The notes beneath the pieces are model-generated. The model ran no database searches. It was not told where the DNA came from and worked only from the letters and a program-made list of their open reading frames with translations. From positions 1,953,501 through 2,017,500 of the forward strand of contig OX453277.1 in NCBI GenBank assembly GCA_949710005.1: a DNA stretch of 64,000 nt, given 5' to 3'. The stretch's first letter is position 1. Each line of letters begins with the position of its first letter. Below, piece after piece: positions 1-11,700 of the stretch. The stretch is from Ricordea florida (Eukaryota; Cnidaria; Anthozoa; Corallimorpharia; Ricordeidae). A program made the translations under genes and the position numbers.

Positions 1-3000
1 ATTCCATGGTACGTTTGAAGTCAGCTTATACTGCGAAACAGCCGGTTTCCTCTTTGAAATTGTTGACTTTATGCAGTCAGCTATATGGTGTCTTCCTCTC
101 TGCTAATAGTTTTAGAAAATAGTATGTACGTGGCCGTTGTTTTTTTTTTTGTCGTTTGCAGATCGGCCGATAACATACCTATACAACACTCTGCATTATT
201 ACGAGAAGTGCCTTCGAGAGAAACCCTCCCTTAAGAAAAAACTCGTGGGAGCAATTATTGGTAAGTACAAGCTACCTTTGAATGTACGAATTTGTGATTA
301 ATTTAAAAGATCTGAGAGCAGTTTTCAGGTGATTGTCGTTAAATCAAAACTAAAGCTATTGCTCTGGATAACAAAAACACATATACATAAAATAAAGAAA
401 TCATCAGATCTCGACGCAAATTTCGTTTCGTTGGCACAAAGCGCGGCAGAACGCGTGCAAGGTAATCCTGAATTTTTGTACTTTTAATTCTGAGCCATAA
501 ACTGTATGTTGAGCTACCGACTGATTCTGTTTCTTTTGGGGGAGGGGTAGAAGACGGGTATGGTAAAAAAGACCAGTTCTCATAACTCTCTCGTTCTCAA
601 CAGGAGCTCAAAAAGACCTTCACCCACCCGGATGGTGAGTATCAACTTGACTCTTTGTATAACAATTTTTCCTCACATTGGAGCCCTTTAAAGTTCTACA
701 ATAACGCATAATAAAAAAATTTAAAGAACATGAAGCACACTTACGTGTTTAGATATCAGGAAAACGGCTCCATCAAACCTTGTGTTTCTTCACGAACCAA
801 ACACCTCGAATTTCGTCGAATGTACTTCACTACGCGTGCGTCTTCAACTGTCTTGCTGCCTTTAGCCTATATTTCTACGTGATGAAACACTGCATTTGGT
901 GTTGTAGTTATTACATTTAAGGGAGCAGTGTGTTATTGGCGTGTGTCATTTCTTGTCAGGTGTCTGTCCCAGGGATACATGGACTACCTTGCCAGCTCGG
1001 ACGAAAAGTCTTGGACCCCACCTCTGTCCTACTACACCCCTGTGATTGGTCGTCTTGTTGACAGTATCCAATCCCTAAATAATGTTTTGTAAAGGATTTT
1101 ACGTTCTAACTCACAAGTGTAATCTCTGACTAGACAGAAAATTACTTTGACTTTTGCACTTAACTCTTGCACAGCTATTTCCGGTAAAACCCCTGCTCCT
1201 TTTCCGTCCTGTGATTGGCGGTTTAATGAGTTTCCGAATCCTGTTGCGCATGCACTTCACGTGACGTGGGTGGAGTTGATGGCTTTGCCTGTCAACGGGC
1301 AAGAGGTTGGCAATGCGCTGTTTGACATCATTGTCAAAGGTAGTTACGTCGCTCAGAACTTGGATTTTCGAGCAAATCTGATGGAATGGATCAACGCTGT
1401 GGGATTGGTCTTGACGTCACTTCCGGTAGGTAGATAATCTCATCTAGTTGATTGACGTGATGAATCTTGTTTTTGTTAGTTGAATTTGAAGGTTATTGTT
1501 CCATAGTTCAGACTATCTTGATAGTTAATTGTTTATTTGTTTTGTATCCTTAGTATTTTTGTTGCCTATAATTAGCAGTTAGCTATTAATTTAGAGTCTG
1601 ACCGGGACCCCATCACCGATGGAGTTTTGGTCTGACATTTTTATTTCTTGTCAGCTGCCTCTGGGTAATCGCTCGTCGGCCTTGATTATTTTGTCCTTAT
1701 TTCTCAGGAGCCCTATTGGAGCGTCATGTACGACAAAGTTTGTATTGTTCTCTTCAAAGATCTTGCAGCGCGTGACGTCACCGCAACTCCCTTGATGCTT
1801 GAAGACTTGGGTAAATCGTCTCCATTCCCCTACTCATTCTTTGATTTTTCTGCTAACGTTGCGATGCATTCGGAGACCAACGCAGACTATGTATTGGCGG
1901 TCATGCATGCGCTTTGGCACCATGCAAGTATTGGACAGTTGTGCCTTGTCCCACAGTGAGTATTTTGTGCTGTTCTGCTTTTCCTCTCTGATTCCCACGG
2001 TACCGACCAGGACTACTTTTTATGGGAAAACAAAAACCCAAAGGTGTCCTGAAAACATATATCGGGTCATTAGCGTCAAGAGTTAGCCACCGAAACAAGC
2101 AAACCAGGCTTATTGAACTTTAAAAGCCCCTATTTTCCTTTTCGCTGTTCAACAGGTTCCTGCGAGATCGGTTGTCACCGCTGGTCACTAATGAGGCTCA
2201 GTTTCTGTACGTGTGCTGTTTAGTTGGACCGTTTCTTCAGCGCTTTCTTCAAGAAAGGCCCCGATGTCTTCAGGATGTATGTATACGTGTTCTTTGGCTT
2301 CAGAGAAACTGTAAACTATTTCCCACACTCACTAACTCACTCTATCACTCGCTCGCTTTCTCACCCACTGCATCACTCACTCACTCTACCGCTCGCTCCC
2401 TTATTTGCTAACTCGCTCAGTCACTGCTCACTTACTCCTTTACATAATCACTTACCCGCTCAGCCATAAGCCAGTTATGTCAGTGCTCGCGCGTTTGTTT
2501 CGTGCCTTGTCTAAGTTTAATTTCTCTATACATTGCGCTGACTGATTTTTGATTTTTAGATTGTTATGGAGCTGTGCCACTTATTGGAAAAAATCAACAG
2601 AGAAGTTCAGCACATCTACCACGTCGACACAATCTGCGACTTCCTGTATCCTTATATACTGAACAGTATCTCACTCTGATCCTGTTTGATTTATTTACAG
2701 TACAGTAGTGTTCTGACCTTTTTATAGTCCATATTTTATATATAATTGATTATCATAGCATGTAAATAGGACTCTTTTATTGGATCTTATATATTTTTAG
2801 TTCCTTTAATTCATTCCTAGTTTATTTTATACACGACCCCACAAGCTACTTCAGCTTTAATTTTTATCGTTTCAAAATAAAGGTTACTTACTTACTTACT
2901 TACATACTATGCAGTGTGACCATTCCTTAGAAAGCTACTGAACAGTACTGTACTGGTTCTATTTGGTTCAGTCCAGTGTGATTCTATCTTTTTCATCTGT

Positions 3001-3697
3001 AGATCAAACCACACAGTGTGACCATTCTTTGGAAAGTTACTGAACAATACTGTACTCTGGTACTGTTTGTTTTACTATACAGTGTGTTTCTAACTTTTTC
3101 ATCTGTGGATCAAACCATGCAGTGTGACCATTCTTTGGAAACTTCTGAACAGTACTGTACTGTGGCACTGTTTGTTTTACTATACAGTGTGGTTCTAACT
3201 TTTTCATCTGTAGATTAAACCATACAGTGTGAACATTCTTGGTAAAGCTTCTGAAAAGTACCGTACCGTGGTACAGTTTAGTTTACTGTGTAGGGTCGCT
3301 CTAAATTTTCCATCTGCGAATTAAACAGAGCAGTGTGGCCACTCTTTGGAAAGCTTTTGAAGGTTACTGCACTGTGGTACTGTTTGTTTTGCAATACGGT
3401 GTATGTCCTTATTCTCATATGGAGTCTTTTAAAACTGAAGCTACTCAACAGTGCTTTGTTGTAGCTCCCTCCTGTGGTTTTTTTCTTGTTCGTTTTAGTT
3501 TTTCTAATGGTTTCTTTAATCCTGGGTACATCAGACGTCATTCTTCCTTAACCTATTTTAGTTACCACATCAAGTACATGTTTATAGGCGATGGTATCAA
3601 GGAAGAGGTGGTTAAGATAATTACACAGCTAAGACAATCCTTGCAGGTTCGGCTCCGGTTTATGACACAGACTGTGAAAAGAGACGATGGCTCCTGA
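1..3697 (+). CDS. MED23: Mediator subunit 23, C-terminal part (5' end outside window)
   Basis: This is the 3' end of the gene for MED23, a tail-module subunit of the Mediator complex that links transcription factors to RNA polymerase II in the nucleus. Exons that join in phase are 162-260, 604-634, 960-1063, 1175-1425, 1708-1955, 2156-2276, 2560-2645 and 3562-3697 (stop TGA). An ATG|GTACGT at 6-11 is probably the end of the previous exon and also fits the phase. The last 358 codons follow the conserved MED23 order: RPITYLYNTLHYYE, then CDWRFNEFPNP, AHALHVTWVELMAL, LVGPFLQRF, ICDFLYHIKYMF and LRLRFMTQ. The protein ends soon after this block, as in other animals, with a short charged tail. AATAAA-type signals lie near 3877 and 4155. 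Identity is confident from the shared residues; the very short 31-nt exon is supported by phase and by the LHPPGW match. Confidence 0.93.
2322..2465. repeat. CACT/CGCT-rich degenerate microsatellite in MED23 intron
   Basis: A run of imperfect 4-nt units (ACTC, GCTC, TCAC) fills about 140 bp of the intron between the exons at 2156-2276 and 2560-2645. The units are too diverged for a clean copy number. Confidence 0.7.
2912..3440. repeat. ~105-bp tandem repeat, about five copies, in MED23 last intron
   Basis: The phrase CAGTGTGACCATTCTTTGG recurs at 2912, 3013, 3120, 3225 (as CAGTGTGAACATTCTTGG) and 3331, giving spacings of 101, 107, 105 and 106 bp. Each unit also carries ACTGAACAGTACTGTACTG and TTTTTCATCTGTAGATC. 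The units are about 80-90% alike by eye. A short CTTA run at 2885-2905 precedes the array. The small ORFs across the array are by-products of the repeat. Confidence 0.9.
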
Positions 3698-4570
3698 TCA
3701 GGGGAGACGCGATGGAAGCTCAAACAACAAACGACCAGGGTAGCACGTGATGCAGAATGCGGAAGCGTCTTGGTAGAGGAGCATGAGTGGGGGAGGGTTT
3801 TTGTCAGGGGTAGTCGCGCTGGCTCAGCGGATAGATGCGCGATAAAATTCACCCTACTTCATCAGGATTTAAAATCAATAAACGCAAACAAATTTAGCCA
3901 ACACAAATGAACAAGTAAATACTTCGTAGAAGAACACATCACGCGGGAAAAGTGCTTTCATTAGTTGTTAAGCTACATGCGATAACAAACATTCCCTCAA
4001 AAATTTATCTAAATCACTGTAGGAGTCAAAGACTCTTTTTAGCTACTTTTTTCTAACTTGCTGCCTTGTCTTGTTTAGTCTAGTACTAGTGTACTTAAAC
4101 CAGTTAAGATAGATCCCTCATCCCTCTTTGGTTAGTTACTTTTAAATTGAAGCCCAATAAATTTATAAAGTTTTTCTACGAAACAAAATAAAGGTGGCCC
4201 AAGAAATTTTCAGTTGTTGTTCAGTTTTTGTTGTAGTTATACAGGAATTATTTTGGCGAGGAACGTTTTAATACAAATTTTATCTCAGAACCAATAAACA
4301 GTAATACATTTCCTTATTATATAGGCGATGTTTCTTCATGTTAAATGACGTGCTAATCCGTGCTAATGCTAAAGATATTTCTTGATTCCGAAACAGATCA
4401 GTCATACTCGTAATACGCCTTGCTTCCAAGTAGCGTACAGATTTCCGCTGTCTGGACTGAAACCAGGAGCCTGCACTATTTACTTCTGCATACGAACATT
4501 TGAAGTTGCCACGTGCTACTTGACAATCCTAAAATTGCGACTCAGCTGATAATTTCATAGACGGTTCTTA
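3698..4570. other. MED23 3' UTR and spacer
   Basis: No coding exon is visible. The stretch holds candidate poly(A) signals for MED23 (AATAAA near 3877 and 4155) and AT-rich spacer. A tRNA-A-box-like phrase near 3812 (TGGCTCAGCGGATAGATGCG) has no convincing B box after it. Confidence 0.6.
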
Positions 4571-5222
4571 GGGCCTGATTACATGGCGAATTTCAGCCCG
4601 GGCTGAAATTTTAGCCCGGCCAACCAGGCTGAAGTTTCAGCCCGGCTTCTGAAACAAATCCTCTTAAAATCAAATTGTCGATTACATGGAGAGGGATTCA
4701 GCCCGGGCTAGAAATCTTAGCCCGGTTTTTAAAACCGGGCTAGGATTTTCAGCCCGGCCAAACGGGCCTGAAAATCTGAAAAAATCTCATGTAATCGAAA
4801 CGGAATTTCAGCCCGGGCTGAAAAATGAGCTTGGACATGCGCAGTGATTTTGTTTTCCAGGAAACAAGATGGCTGCCGCTACAAAGGAGAAGCTATTTCA
4901 ATGGAGTAAAGGAGATAAAATAGAGAATCTTATTCCTTGCCTCGCAAATTTCAAAGCTCAGATGGAGTATAAGAACATCGACATCAATGCAGACAAGGTT
5001 AAACAGTATGAGGCTGTTAGAGAAGCCATGGCTCGCATTTATGAAGAATAACCGACTTTCTTCACGATTCGCTAGTCTCGGCGTCATTTTGATTCTCCTG
5101 AGACTGTTCGCGTGCAATTTCATATTTGGCGCCGAGGCTAATATTTCAGCCCGGGCTGAAGTTCGTCATGTAATCGCAACAAAATTTCAGCCCGGGCTGA
5201 AATTCGCCATGTAATCAGGCCC
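4571..5222. mobile_element. PIF/Harbinger-like MITE with TTA target duplication and Myb-like ORF remnant
   Basis: The 652-bp element has matching ends of at least 39 bp: it opens GGGCCTGATTACATGGCGAA and closes with the exact reverse complement. A TTA duplication flanks it (4568-4570 and 5223-5225); three-base TWA duplications are typical of PIF/Harbinger. The palindrome CAGCCCGGGCTG recurs several times inside each end, so the ends are built of sub-repeats. At 4869-5051 a 60-residue ORF starts MAAATKEKLFQW and ends QYEAVREAMARIYEE, which resembles the start of the Myb/SANT-like DNA-binding protein of Harbinger elements, followed by a stop. I infer a deletion derivative of an autonomous element that kept the first part of the DNA-binding gene. 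Confidence 0.85.
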
Positions 5223-5759
5223 TTACTGGAGAATGGGTTCACTAGCCACTTTGAATCAGGGGTGTAGCTACCTGTATGCACGGACGCAAAACAAAATTAA
5301 ATAAACGAGTTGAATTCCAATTAGAAAGTAAGTACGGTCAGGAATCAGGCGTTTATGAAGGATGTGAAGAGGTTCTTATTTCAGGCTGCCCAGTTTTTGA
5401 TAGATGCTAGAGAGGTCGCTTTGTAAATTTGGGTTGGTGTGTGTGTGTGCGGGGAAATGAATGGGACACTGAATGTTTTACTTGAATTGGATGAGGTGGG
5501 CTTTAAAATATTCCGATTTTCTGTGGGAAGATATAAAAAATATTATACTTTGGGCAATTTCTCACCCAGCCCCCTCCCCCTGATAAATAATAAATCGTTC
5601 CTAAAATGTAAGAAAATGATTCAGGAGTGAATGTAGAGACTTTAAGCTTTGTATTAATTGAAGTGCTAGAAAGTCCGCTGAAGATAGTACAGTATGACAA
5701 GTTCCCATCCTCCTCTACGAGATGCAATTGAGCTACGATATATTGCTTGTGTTTACAAA
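5223..5759. other. Spacer and probable promoter/5' UTR of the zinc-finger gene
   Basis: No coding exon is seen. The segment separates the Harbinger-like element from the first ATG of the zinc-finger gene. An upstream out-of-frame ATG lies at 5722, so a short upstream ORF would overlap the start if transcription begins before it. Confidence 0.45.
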
Positions 5760-8700
5760 ATGTCCGCTGAGAAACGTGGGTGAGTACGACACTATTGATG
5801 GCTTCTCTGTAAACTTTATGGCTAAAGTACTCATAGTAATACTGTTCCAATGACAGGTTGAAGCTTCACTCCATTATAGAGAAGCTCTCTGAACAGTGTG
5901 AGAGAAATAGCCCTTCTCACGTAAGTAACTTAAGAGCGGCTCTCTGTAAATATCGAGAATTCGCCGTCAAAACTGAAATTTCGAATACCTTCATATTTGG
6001 TCAGAAAAACCCCTTTGGTAAAACATTTATGAAAATTATAATCAAAGTTTCCAAAGAGTTTCCTTTTTGGAGAAACTGGGCAAAAAGTGAAATACCGTGT
6101 CAACGTCACAGCCGACATCAAAAATTCGTGCGAATTAGCACTTTTTCAAATCACTTGGAAACAAAAAACGGGTCAACTTAACGCGATAATCTTTTGCAGG
6201 TGAGTAAGGTATCACCAGATGAACCCGAAAATGTAGAACTATTTGAAAATACTGATTTTTCAGACATCGGGTTTAAAGCGCCGAGATTCCTAGTCTTAGC
6301 GCATAGGAAAACGCTGAAAATTAAGGAAACTTTGAAAGTAAAAATCGCATACTGGTACATCGAAATTCATAACAAAATTTACATCAGAGGAAAGCTCTAT
6401 TGCTGTACTTTAACATATAAAAAATCTGGCTTGGGCAATTCAAAGGCCACCGCTTGAGAGAGGTAAACGCATTGTGAATTTTCATGTGTTTACATAAAAG
6501 GAATTGCAACTGTCACGCAAGCACAAGAAAGCACATTTTTAGATCCGTTTTATAAAATCTTAGTTGTGGATGTAAAAAACCCTTTCTCAAATGCGAAATT
6601 TAAGACTTAATGAATCTCACATATATTTTTATCCATTGTAGCTGAAAATTCCAGGTAAAGCAACTACTAAATTCGTAACCGGAACAATTGAAAGGTCAAA
6701 ATCCATGTCAAGCGTAAACAACACGAAAGTAACACTGAATACAACTCAATCGAAATTTCCCTGAAGGTGCGTTGCTTTGAGATATTTCGGATTTGGATTT
6801 GTGATCCGAGATAACACGGATCATGAAGCATTAAATGAACCGATTTATCCAATCTGGGCAAGGAATCATTGGTTTCTGTGATGAGCCGCGATCCGTGTGA
6901 TCTCGGATCAACGCCGTCGCGATGTATATGGTCTTCTTTTGCAATAAAAGGCACTGTGCTGTTCCGCTCGGAATGGCTGTACACAAGTCTAAGACAGTAA
7001 AGGGCGATAAAAGTATCGACTTTCCTCAGTCAGCACTGATATCTCAGACATCTGGCACTCTTGTTTCCATTGGAAATCGCAAGTACAAAATACAGGGTTG
7101 TTTTTCAGGGGTGGGGGTGTGTCTAGTCTGCGAGACAGATGCTAGTTTTGGCCTGGGGACGGAAAGCGAGAAAAAGAGAGGGGCCCAAGAGCTTTCTTTC
7201 GCTTCTCTTTCCCCGGTTCTTTCTGGCGCCCATTTTCGAGGCCGCTTACAAGGGCGTCCCGAGACCGTGTATTACAAAACGAAAGAATTCTTATTTTGAG
7301 TTTCGTGTAGGCACTTAGAGTGTTGAAGTGCAGAAAATACTAGCCCGCAAAGAAGGTAATGTTAGGTAGCAGCAAGCCAATGATTAAACCAAGGACATAT
7401 TAGAAAATAAAGGTTCTGAACAGGCTAGCCTCTGTATACTGATAGCAATCCAGCGTACCGACAGATAATTCTCTCTAAGTTGGACGCTCCTTCGCTTCCT
7501 TCTATCTACTCGCGCAAGACAGGTGCCACTAAAAGTCAATTAGTGTAACGTGGCAGCAAAAGATTGCAATTTCAAAACCTATAGCGAAAACGAAGCTGTC
7601 TTATGAGATGAGTAAATCCCTATGCGCTAGTTCAATTCACTTGAATGCTTTAAAAAACCACCAGTGAATTCGATTTGCTCCGTTCACTATAAGAAATGCA
7701 TGTTCACGTTTATTAGGTTCTCATACCTGAATGATTGCGATAAATTCATTGTTTATTTTTGAATAGAAACTAACTGGAAGCCTTTTTTCTAGCCATCTGC
7801 AGACGATGAAGGCAGCACATTTCGCAAATTTTGAACGAGAACAGGCGCGGATCTAGAATAAATGGTAACCGATTTCCTAAACGAGCCCCGAAGACGCAAG
7901 TTTCTAGGAGGGTCCGGGGGCATGCTCAACCGGTGAAATTTTTTGGATCTAACTCCCTTAAGTCCCGTTTCCTGGGTCTCTGAGTCATTCAGACAGGATA
8001 TTGGCCAGTTCCATTCTCCTCAAATTTTAACTTGGAAAGTTTTTCTTTTTATTAAAATATATTATTCATTATGGAAAATTTGACCGATTCCCGTAAAACG
8101 GTGGAAACCGGTGAGGATCCGCGCCTGGGGATGGAAAAGCAGCCGACTTGTTCTTTTGGGGGAGAAAGACAATCAAAAGATCAAGCTCAGGCCCGATAGA
8201 TTTCACGGATATTGTCTTAACCACGACGTGTGTGCCGGAGCTATCAAACCAAAGAGAAGATTGGAAGACCATTTCCTTGGAAAAGATATGTAGTATTAGT
8301 CATGTTTACTCAAGTTGCTATTCATGACTGATGCAAGTGACAGTGATAAGAGAAAAAGATGCACCCACTTTTCTTGGCTAAAACGAAAACCTTTTTGACA
8401 TTAATCTTGAGTGGGAAGCGGTATCCGATCCCCTCTTTCTCTAAATGTCCGAAAGTCAGTACATGACAGTTATTAATGATATTGGATACAAAACTCGGTG
8501 TATTCTAGTCTGATTGTTTTGTTTCCCTCGATCTTTCACAGGGAAAGCGATAGCAGTAGCACCTCAGATGATACCGCTGAAAAGTGTCAATATCTAACGT
8601 TAGATAGTCACGATATCATTTACAAATGATAGAAACCACTAGCACAGCCTCTTCTGTTAGTAAAACGGATGACGCAGTCCAGCAAAAGTCAAAGTTGAAC

Positions 8701-11700
8701 GACTTTCTAATATCCTGTAGCGTTAAGCCGCTAGGAAACAAGAGTTGGGTAGAATGAAAAATTGGCTCATCCAATAGTCTGTGCTCAAAATAATTTGTGT
8801 GAGTTGGTCAAAGCAAACTCTATCAAAGTTGAAATTGGTAGACCTGCAATTCTGACGGAGCTTGGGCTGCTTGTTCCTGTTCCACAGTAGGGAGAAAAGC
8901 AGCTTATGTTAACCTGTTGCAAGAATCGGTTCAGGAATGTACCTGTATGAATTTAGAGTCGCGCTAGTAACTTTGAGCGGTAGGAAATGACTGTCAAAGA
9001 ATTTGTTACTTCAGCTAGAAGTTTTGTTTCCTCTTCTTACGAAACTTACCTTTCGTACCATTCCACCCCCCCCCACCCCCCATTCTTCCTACAGACGTTA
9101 CTCTCTGCTTACAAAAAGAAAAAAGGGAGTTGTTGACTGAAAGGGATCCGAATGTAAATGGCCTTAAATAGAGCCTAAAAAGAGCGTGTCGGAAGGAGCT
9201 TGTGAACAAATGGAATGGTAGCAGCCGTGAGGCTTTTTAATGTCATTGCATGTGGACAATTGTACGTGCACAAAATATTTTTTTTATTATTTTTTTTTGC
9301 CGCGAATTTTTCATGCAACTGTGCTGTTAAAATACGCTTCTATGAGTTATCATCGGAGCCAAATTAGGGTCAATCGGTGGACGTAACATTTTTTTCACTT
9401 CTAATTTGTGACTAATTGTATGGATGACTGTTTGATCAGTGTCCGTATTAAACTTATTTGAAGTGTGATATTTCCATCACTTCCCTAACACAACATTTTA
9501 ACGAGGAATTGCAAAAGAAAAAAAAATAAACACTAAAATAGCACCTTTTCGATAAAACGTTTCTAGATGTAATCTGCAAATGAGAAAAAAATTCAATTGC
9601 TCTTGTTTTTACTTTCGTGTTGTTTACATTTGACATGGATCTTTACCTTTTCAATTGCTCCGGTTACTAATTTTTTGTCACGTTATCCGAAGTTTTCAGC
9701 TACAATACATAAAAAGACATTAAAAATTCATTTTAGCCTTACATATTGTATCTGAGAAAAGATTTTCAACATTCACGGCTAAGATTTTATAAAATGTGTT
9801 TTCTTATGCTTGCGTGACAGTTACAATTCCTTTTATGTAAACACATGAAAATTCACAATGCGTTTACCTCTCTCAAGCGGTGGCCTTTGAATTGCCCAAG
9901 CATGATTTTTTATATGTTAAAGTACAGCAATAGAGCTTTCCTCTGATGTAAATTTTGTTATGAATTTCGATGTACCAGTATGCGATTTTTACTTTCAAAG
10001 TTTCCTTAATTTTCAGCGTTTTCCTATGCGCTAAGACTAGGAATCTCGGCGCTTAAAACCCGATGTCTGAAAAATCAGTATTTTCAAATAGTTCTACATT
10101 TTCGGGTTCATCTGGTGATACCTTACTCACCTGCAAAAGATTATCGCGTTAAGTTGACCCGTTTTTTGTTTCCAAGTGATTTGAAAAAGTGCTAATTCGC
10201 ACGAATTTTTGATGTCGGCTGTGACGTTGACACGGTATTTCACTTTTTGCCCAGTTTCTCCAAAAAGGAAACTCTTTGGAAACTTTGATTATAATTTTCA
10301 TAAATGTTTTACCAAAGGGGTTTTTCTGTCCAAATATGAAGGAATTCGAAATTTCAGTTTTGACGGCGAATTCTCGATATTTACAGACAGCCGCCCTTAA
10401 TTGTATGAATAAATGACAATCCAAGATTATCTGGCGGGCACAACGAACATGCGTTACACTTGAAATCCTTCAGATTCGGGGAAACATAATGAAGTGTCTT
10501 CCTTATTTGTAGCTATAGATATCTTGTTGTAATGCACACTAATGGAAAATTACAGTAAAACTGTGTGACATGTTTCTATGCTGATAAGCTACTGAAGGCA
10601 AGACTTGAAAATCAACCACTTTCTCATGGTTAACTGACCCCAAGTTTGTTTGTACCAGCTATACAGTGTACAAGGGTAATGGCAAGTCTGTTGATTTTTA
10701 TCACAGGATGAGGAAGGCGATGACAGCACTTGCACTCTGGAAATCTCAGGTGCTAAGAGGTAAACACCTGTTGCATAATTATTGATAACTTGAGTCCCAA
10801 AAATTTGTATCAGATTTTTATTAACTATTGTATATTTAAGTTCTTTGAATTATTGCATTTCATATTTAAACTGTAAAATTGTAAGACATTGTTCATTCAA
10901 GAAATTGCTAACAGTTATGTTTTCAATTAGCCCTGTTTTGCCTGAAAACATAATCAACCTGCATTTACTAATTATTGGTTTATCAATTCACGTTTGACTT
11001 ATTACATTAGTGCTTAAAGAATTGATAGATAACTTACAGTGAAGCTTTAAGGTATACTTTTCTTGTGTCACAACTTTTAGAAAACAAAGAAAAAGGAATG
11101 AGGTCAAAAGAGTTTGTAAAGATGCATGGTCGCAGTCTGAATCTGAAGATGATTTATCAGACATAGAGATATATGAAATACTGGAAGATGAAATACAAGA
11201 GAGCTTTGTGAAGAAATCCACTGTAAATGGACCACAAGAAGTGCAAGAGACAGGAGTAATTAGGGCTAGCGCTCGCCTTAGGGAAGCTAGACAAAACATG
11301 CTGTGGAAGCAGAACAACAGACTGCTTACATATAGATCTCAAATAAGCACATCAAAGCAGAACAAAAAAGATATGAAAGCAACTGTGAACTTTTCTAAAG
11401 TAGTTGATAAAGCACACTGCCCTGGGTTGGACAAGGACTTGGCCATTAATGTTGATGCTTTTGTACACCACTTGCCTGTGTTAAAGGATATGGAGGCAGA
11501 TAGATCATCTCCATGCCCATTCTGCCCTATCTTTTGTGAAGACAAGCATGACCTTGTTCAGCATCTCAAGGATTACCATCAGTCAGGTAATTATTGCTAA
11601 TTATTATTTAAATACCACTGCAATACCAGATTGGCTTTTGTGCAAAAGCATCATATCTTCTCACTTGACAATAAAGTGTTATTTTCACACATGAAAATGA

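Larger units (their letters stand above)
5934..10396. mobile_element. 4.46-kb transposon with ~790-bp terminal inverted repeats and TTAA target duplication
   Basis: The left arm (5934-6730) and the right arm (9611-10396) are inverted copies, nearly identical by eye. The arms explain the matching ORFs seen at 5858-6181 (+) and 10149-10424 (-). TTAA flanks both ends (5930-5933 and 10397-10400) and the element starts GAGCGGCT / GGGCGGCT. TTAA duplications are known for piggyBac and Kolobok; the long arms and purine-rich tips fit Kolobok at least as well. The interior (about 6731-9610) has no intact transposase, but holds nested elements and one possible coding scrap. The element sits in the zinc-finger gene's intron, with its TTAA starting nine bases after the exon end. 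Confidence 0.85.

Noticed and set aside
2885..2905. Possible CRISPR-like or regulatory repeat (CTTA run)
   Set aside because: Simple microsatellite in a eukaryotic intron; no spacer structure.
3806..3842. tRNA-like A box (TGGCTCAGCGGATAGATGCG)
   Set aside because: No B box at the right distance and no cloverleaf could be drawn; perhaps a SINE remnant, too weak to call.
6922..7299. 125-codon ORF inside the long-TIR element
   Set aside because: It begins within a truncated MITE and has no transposase-like motif; composition looks random.
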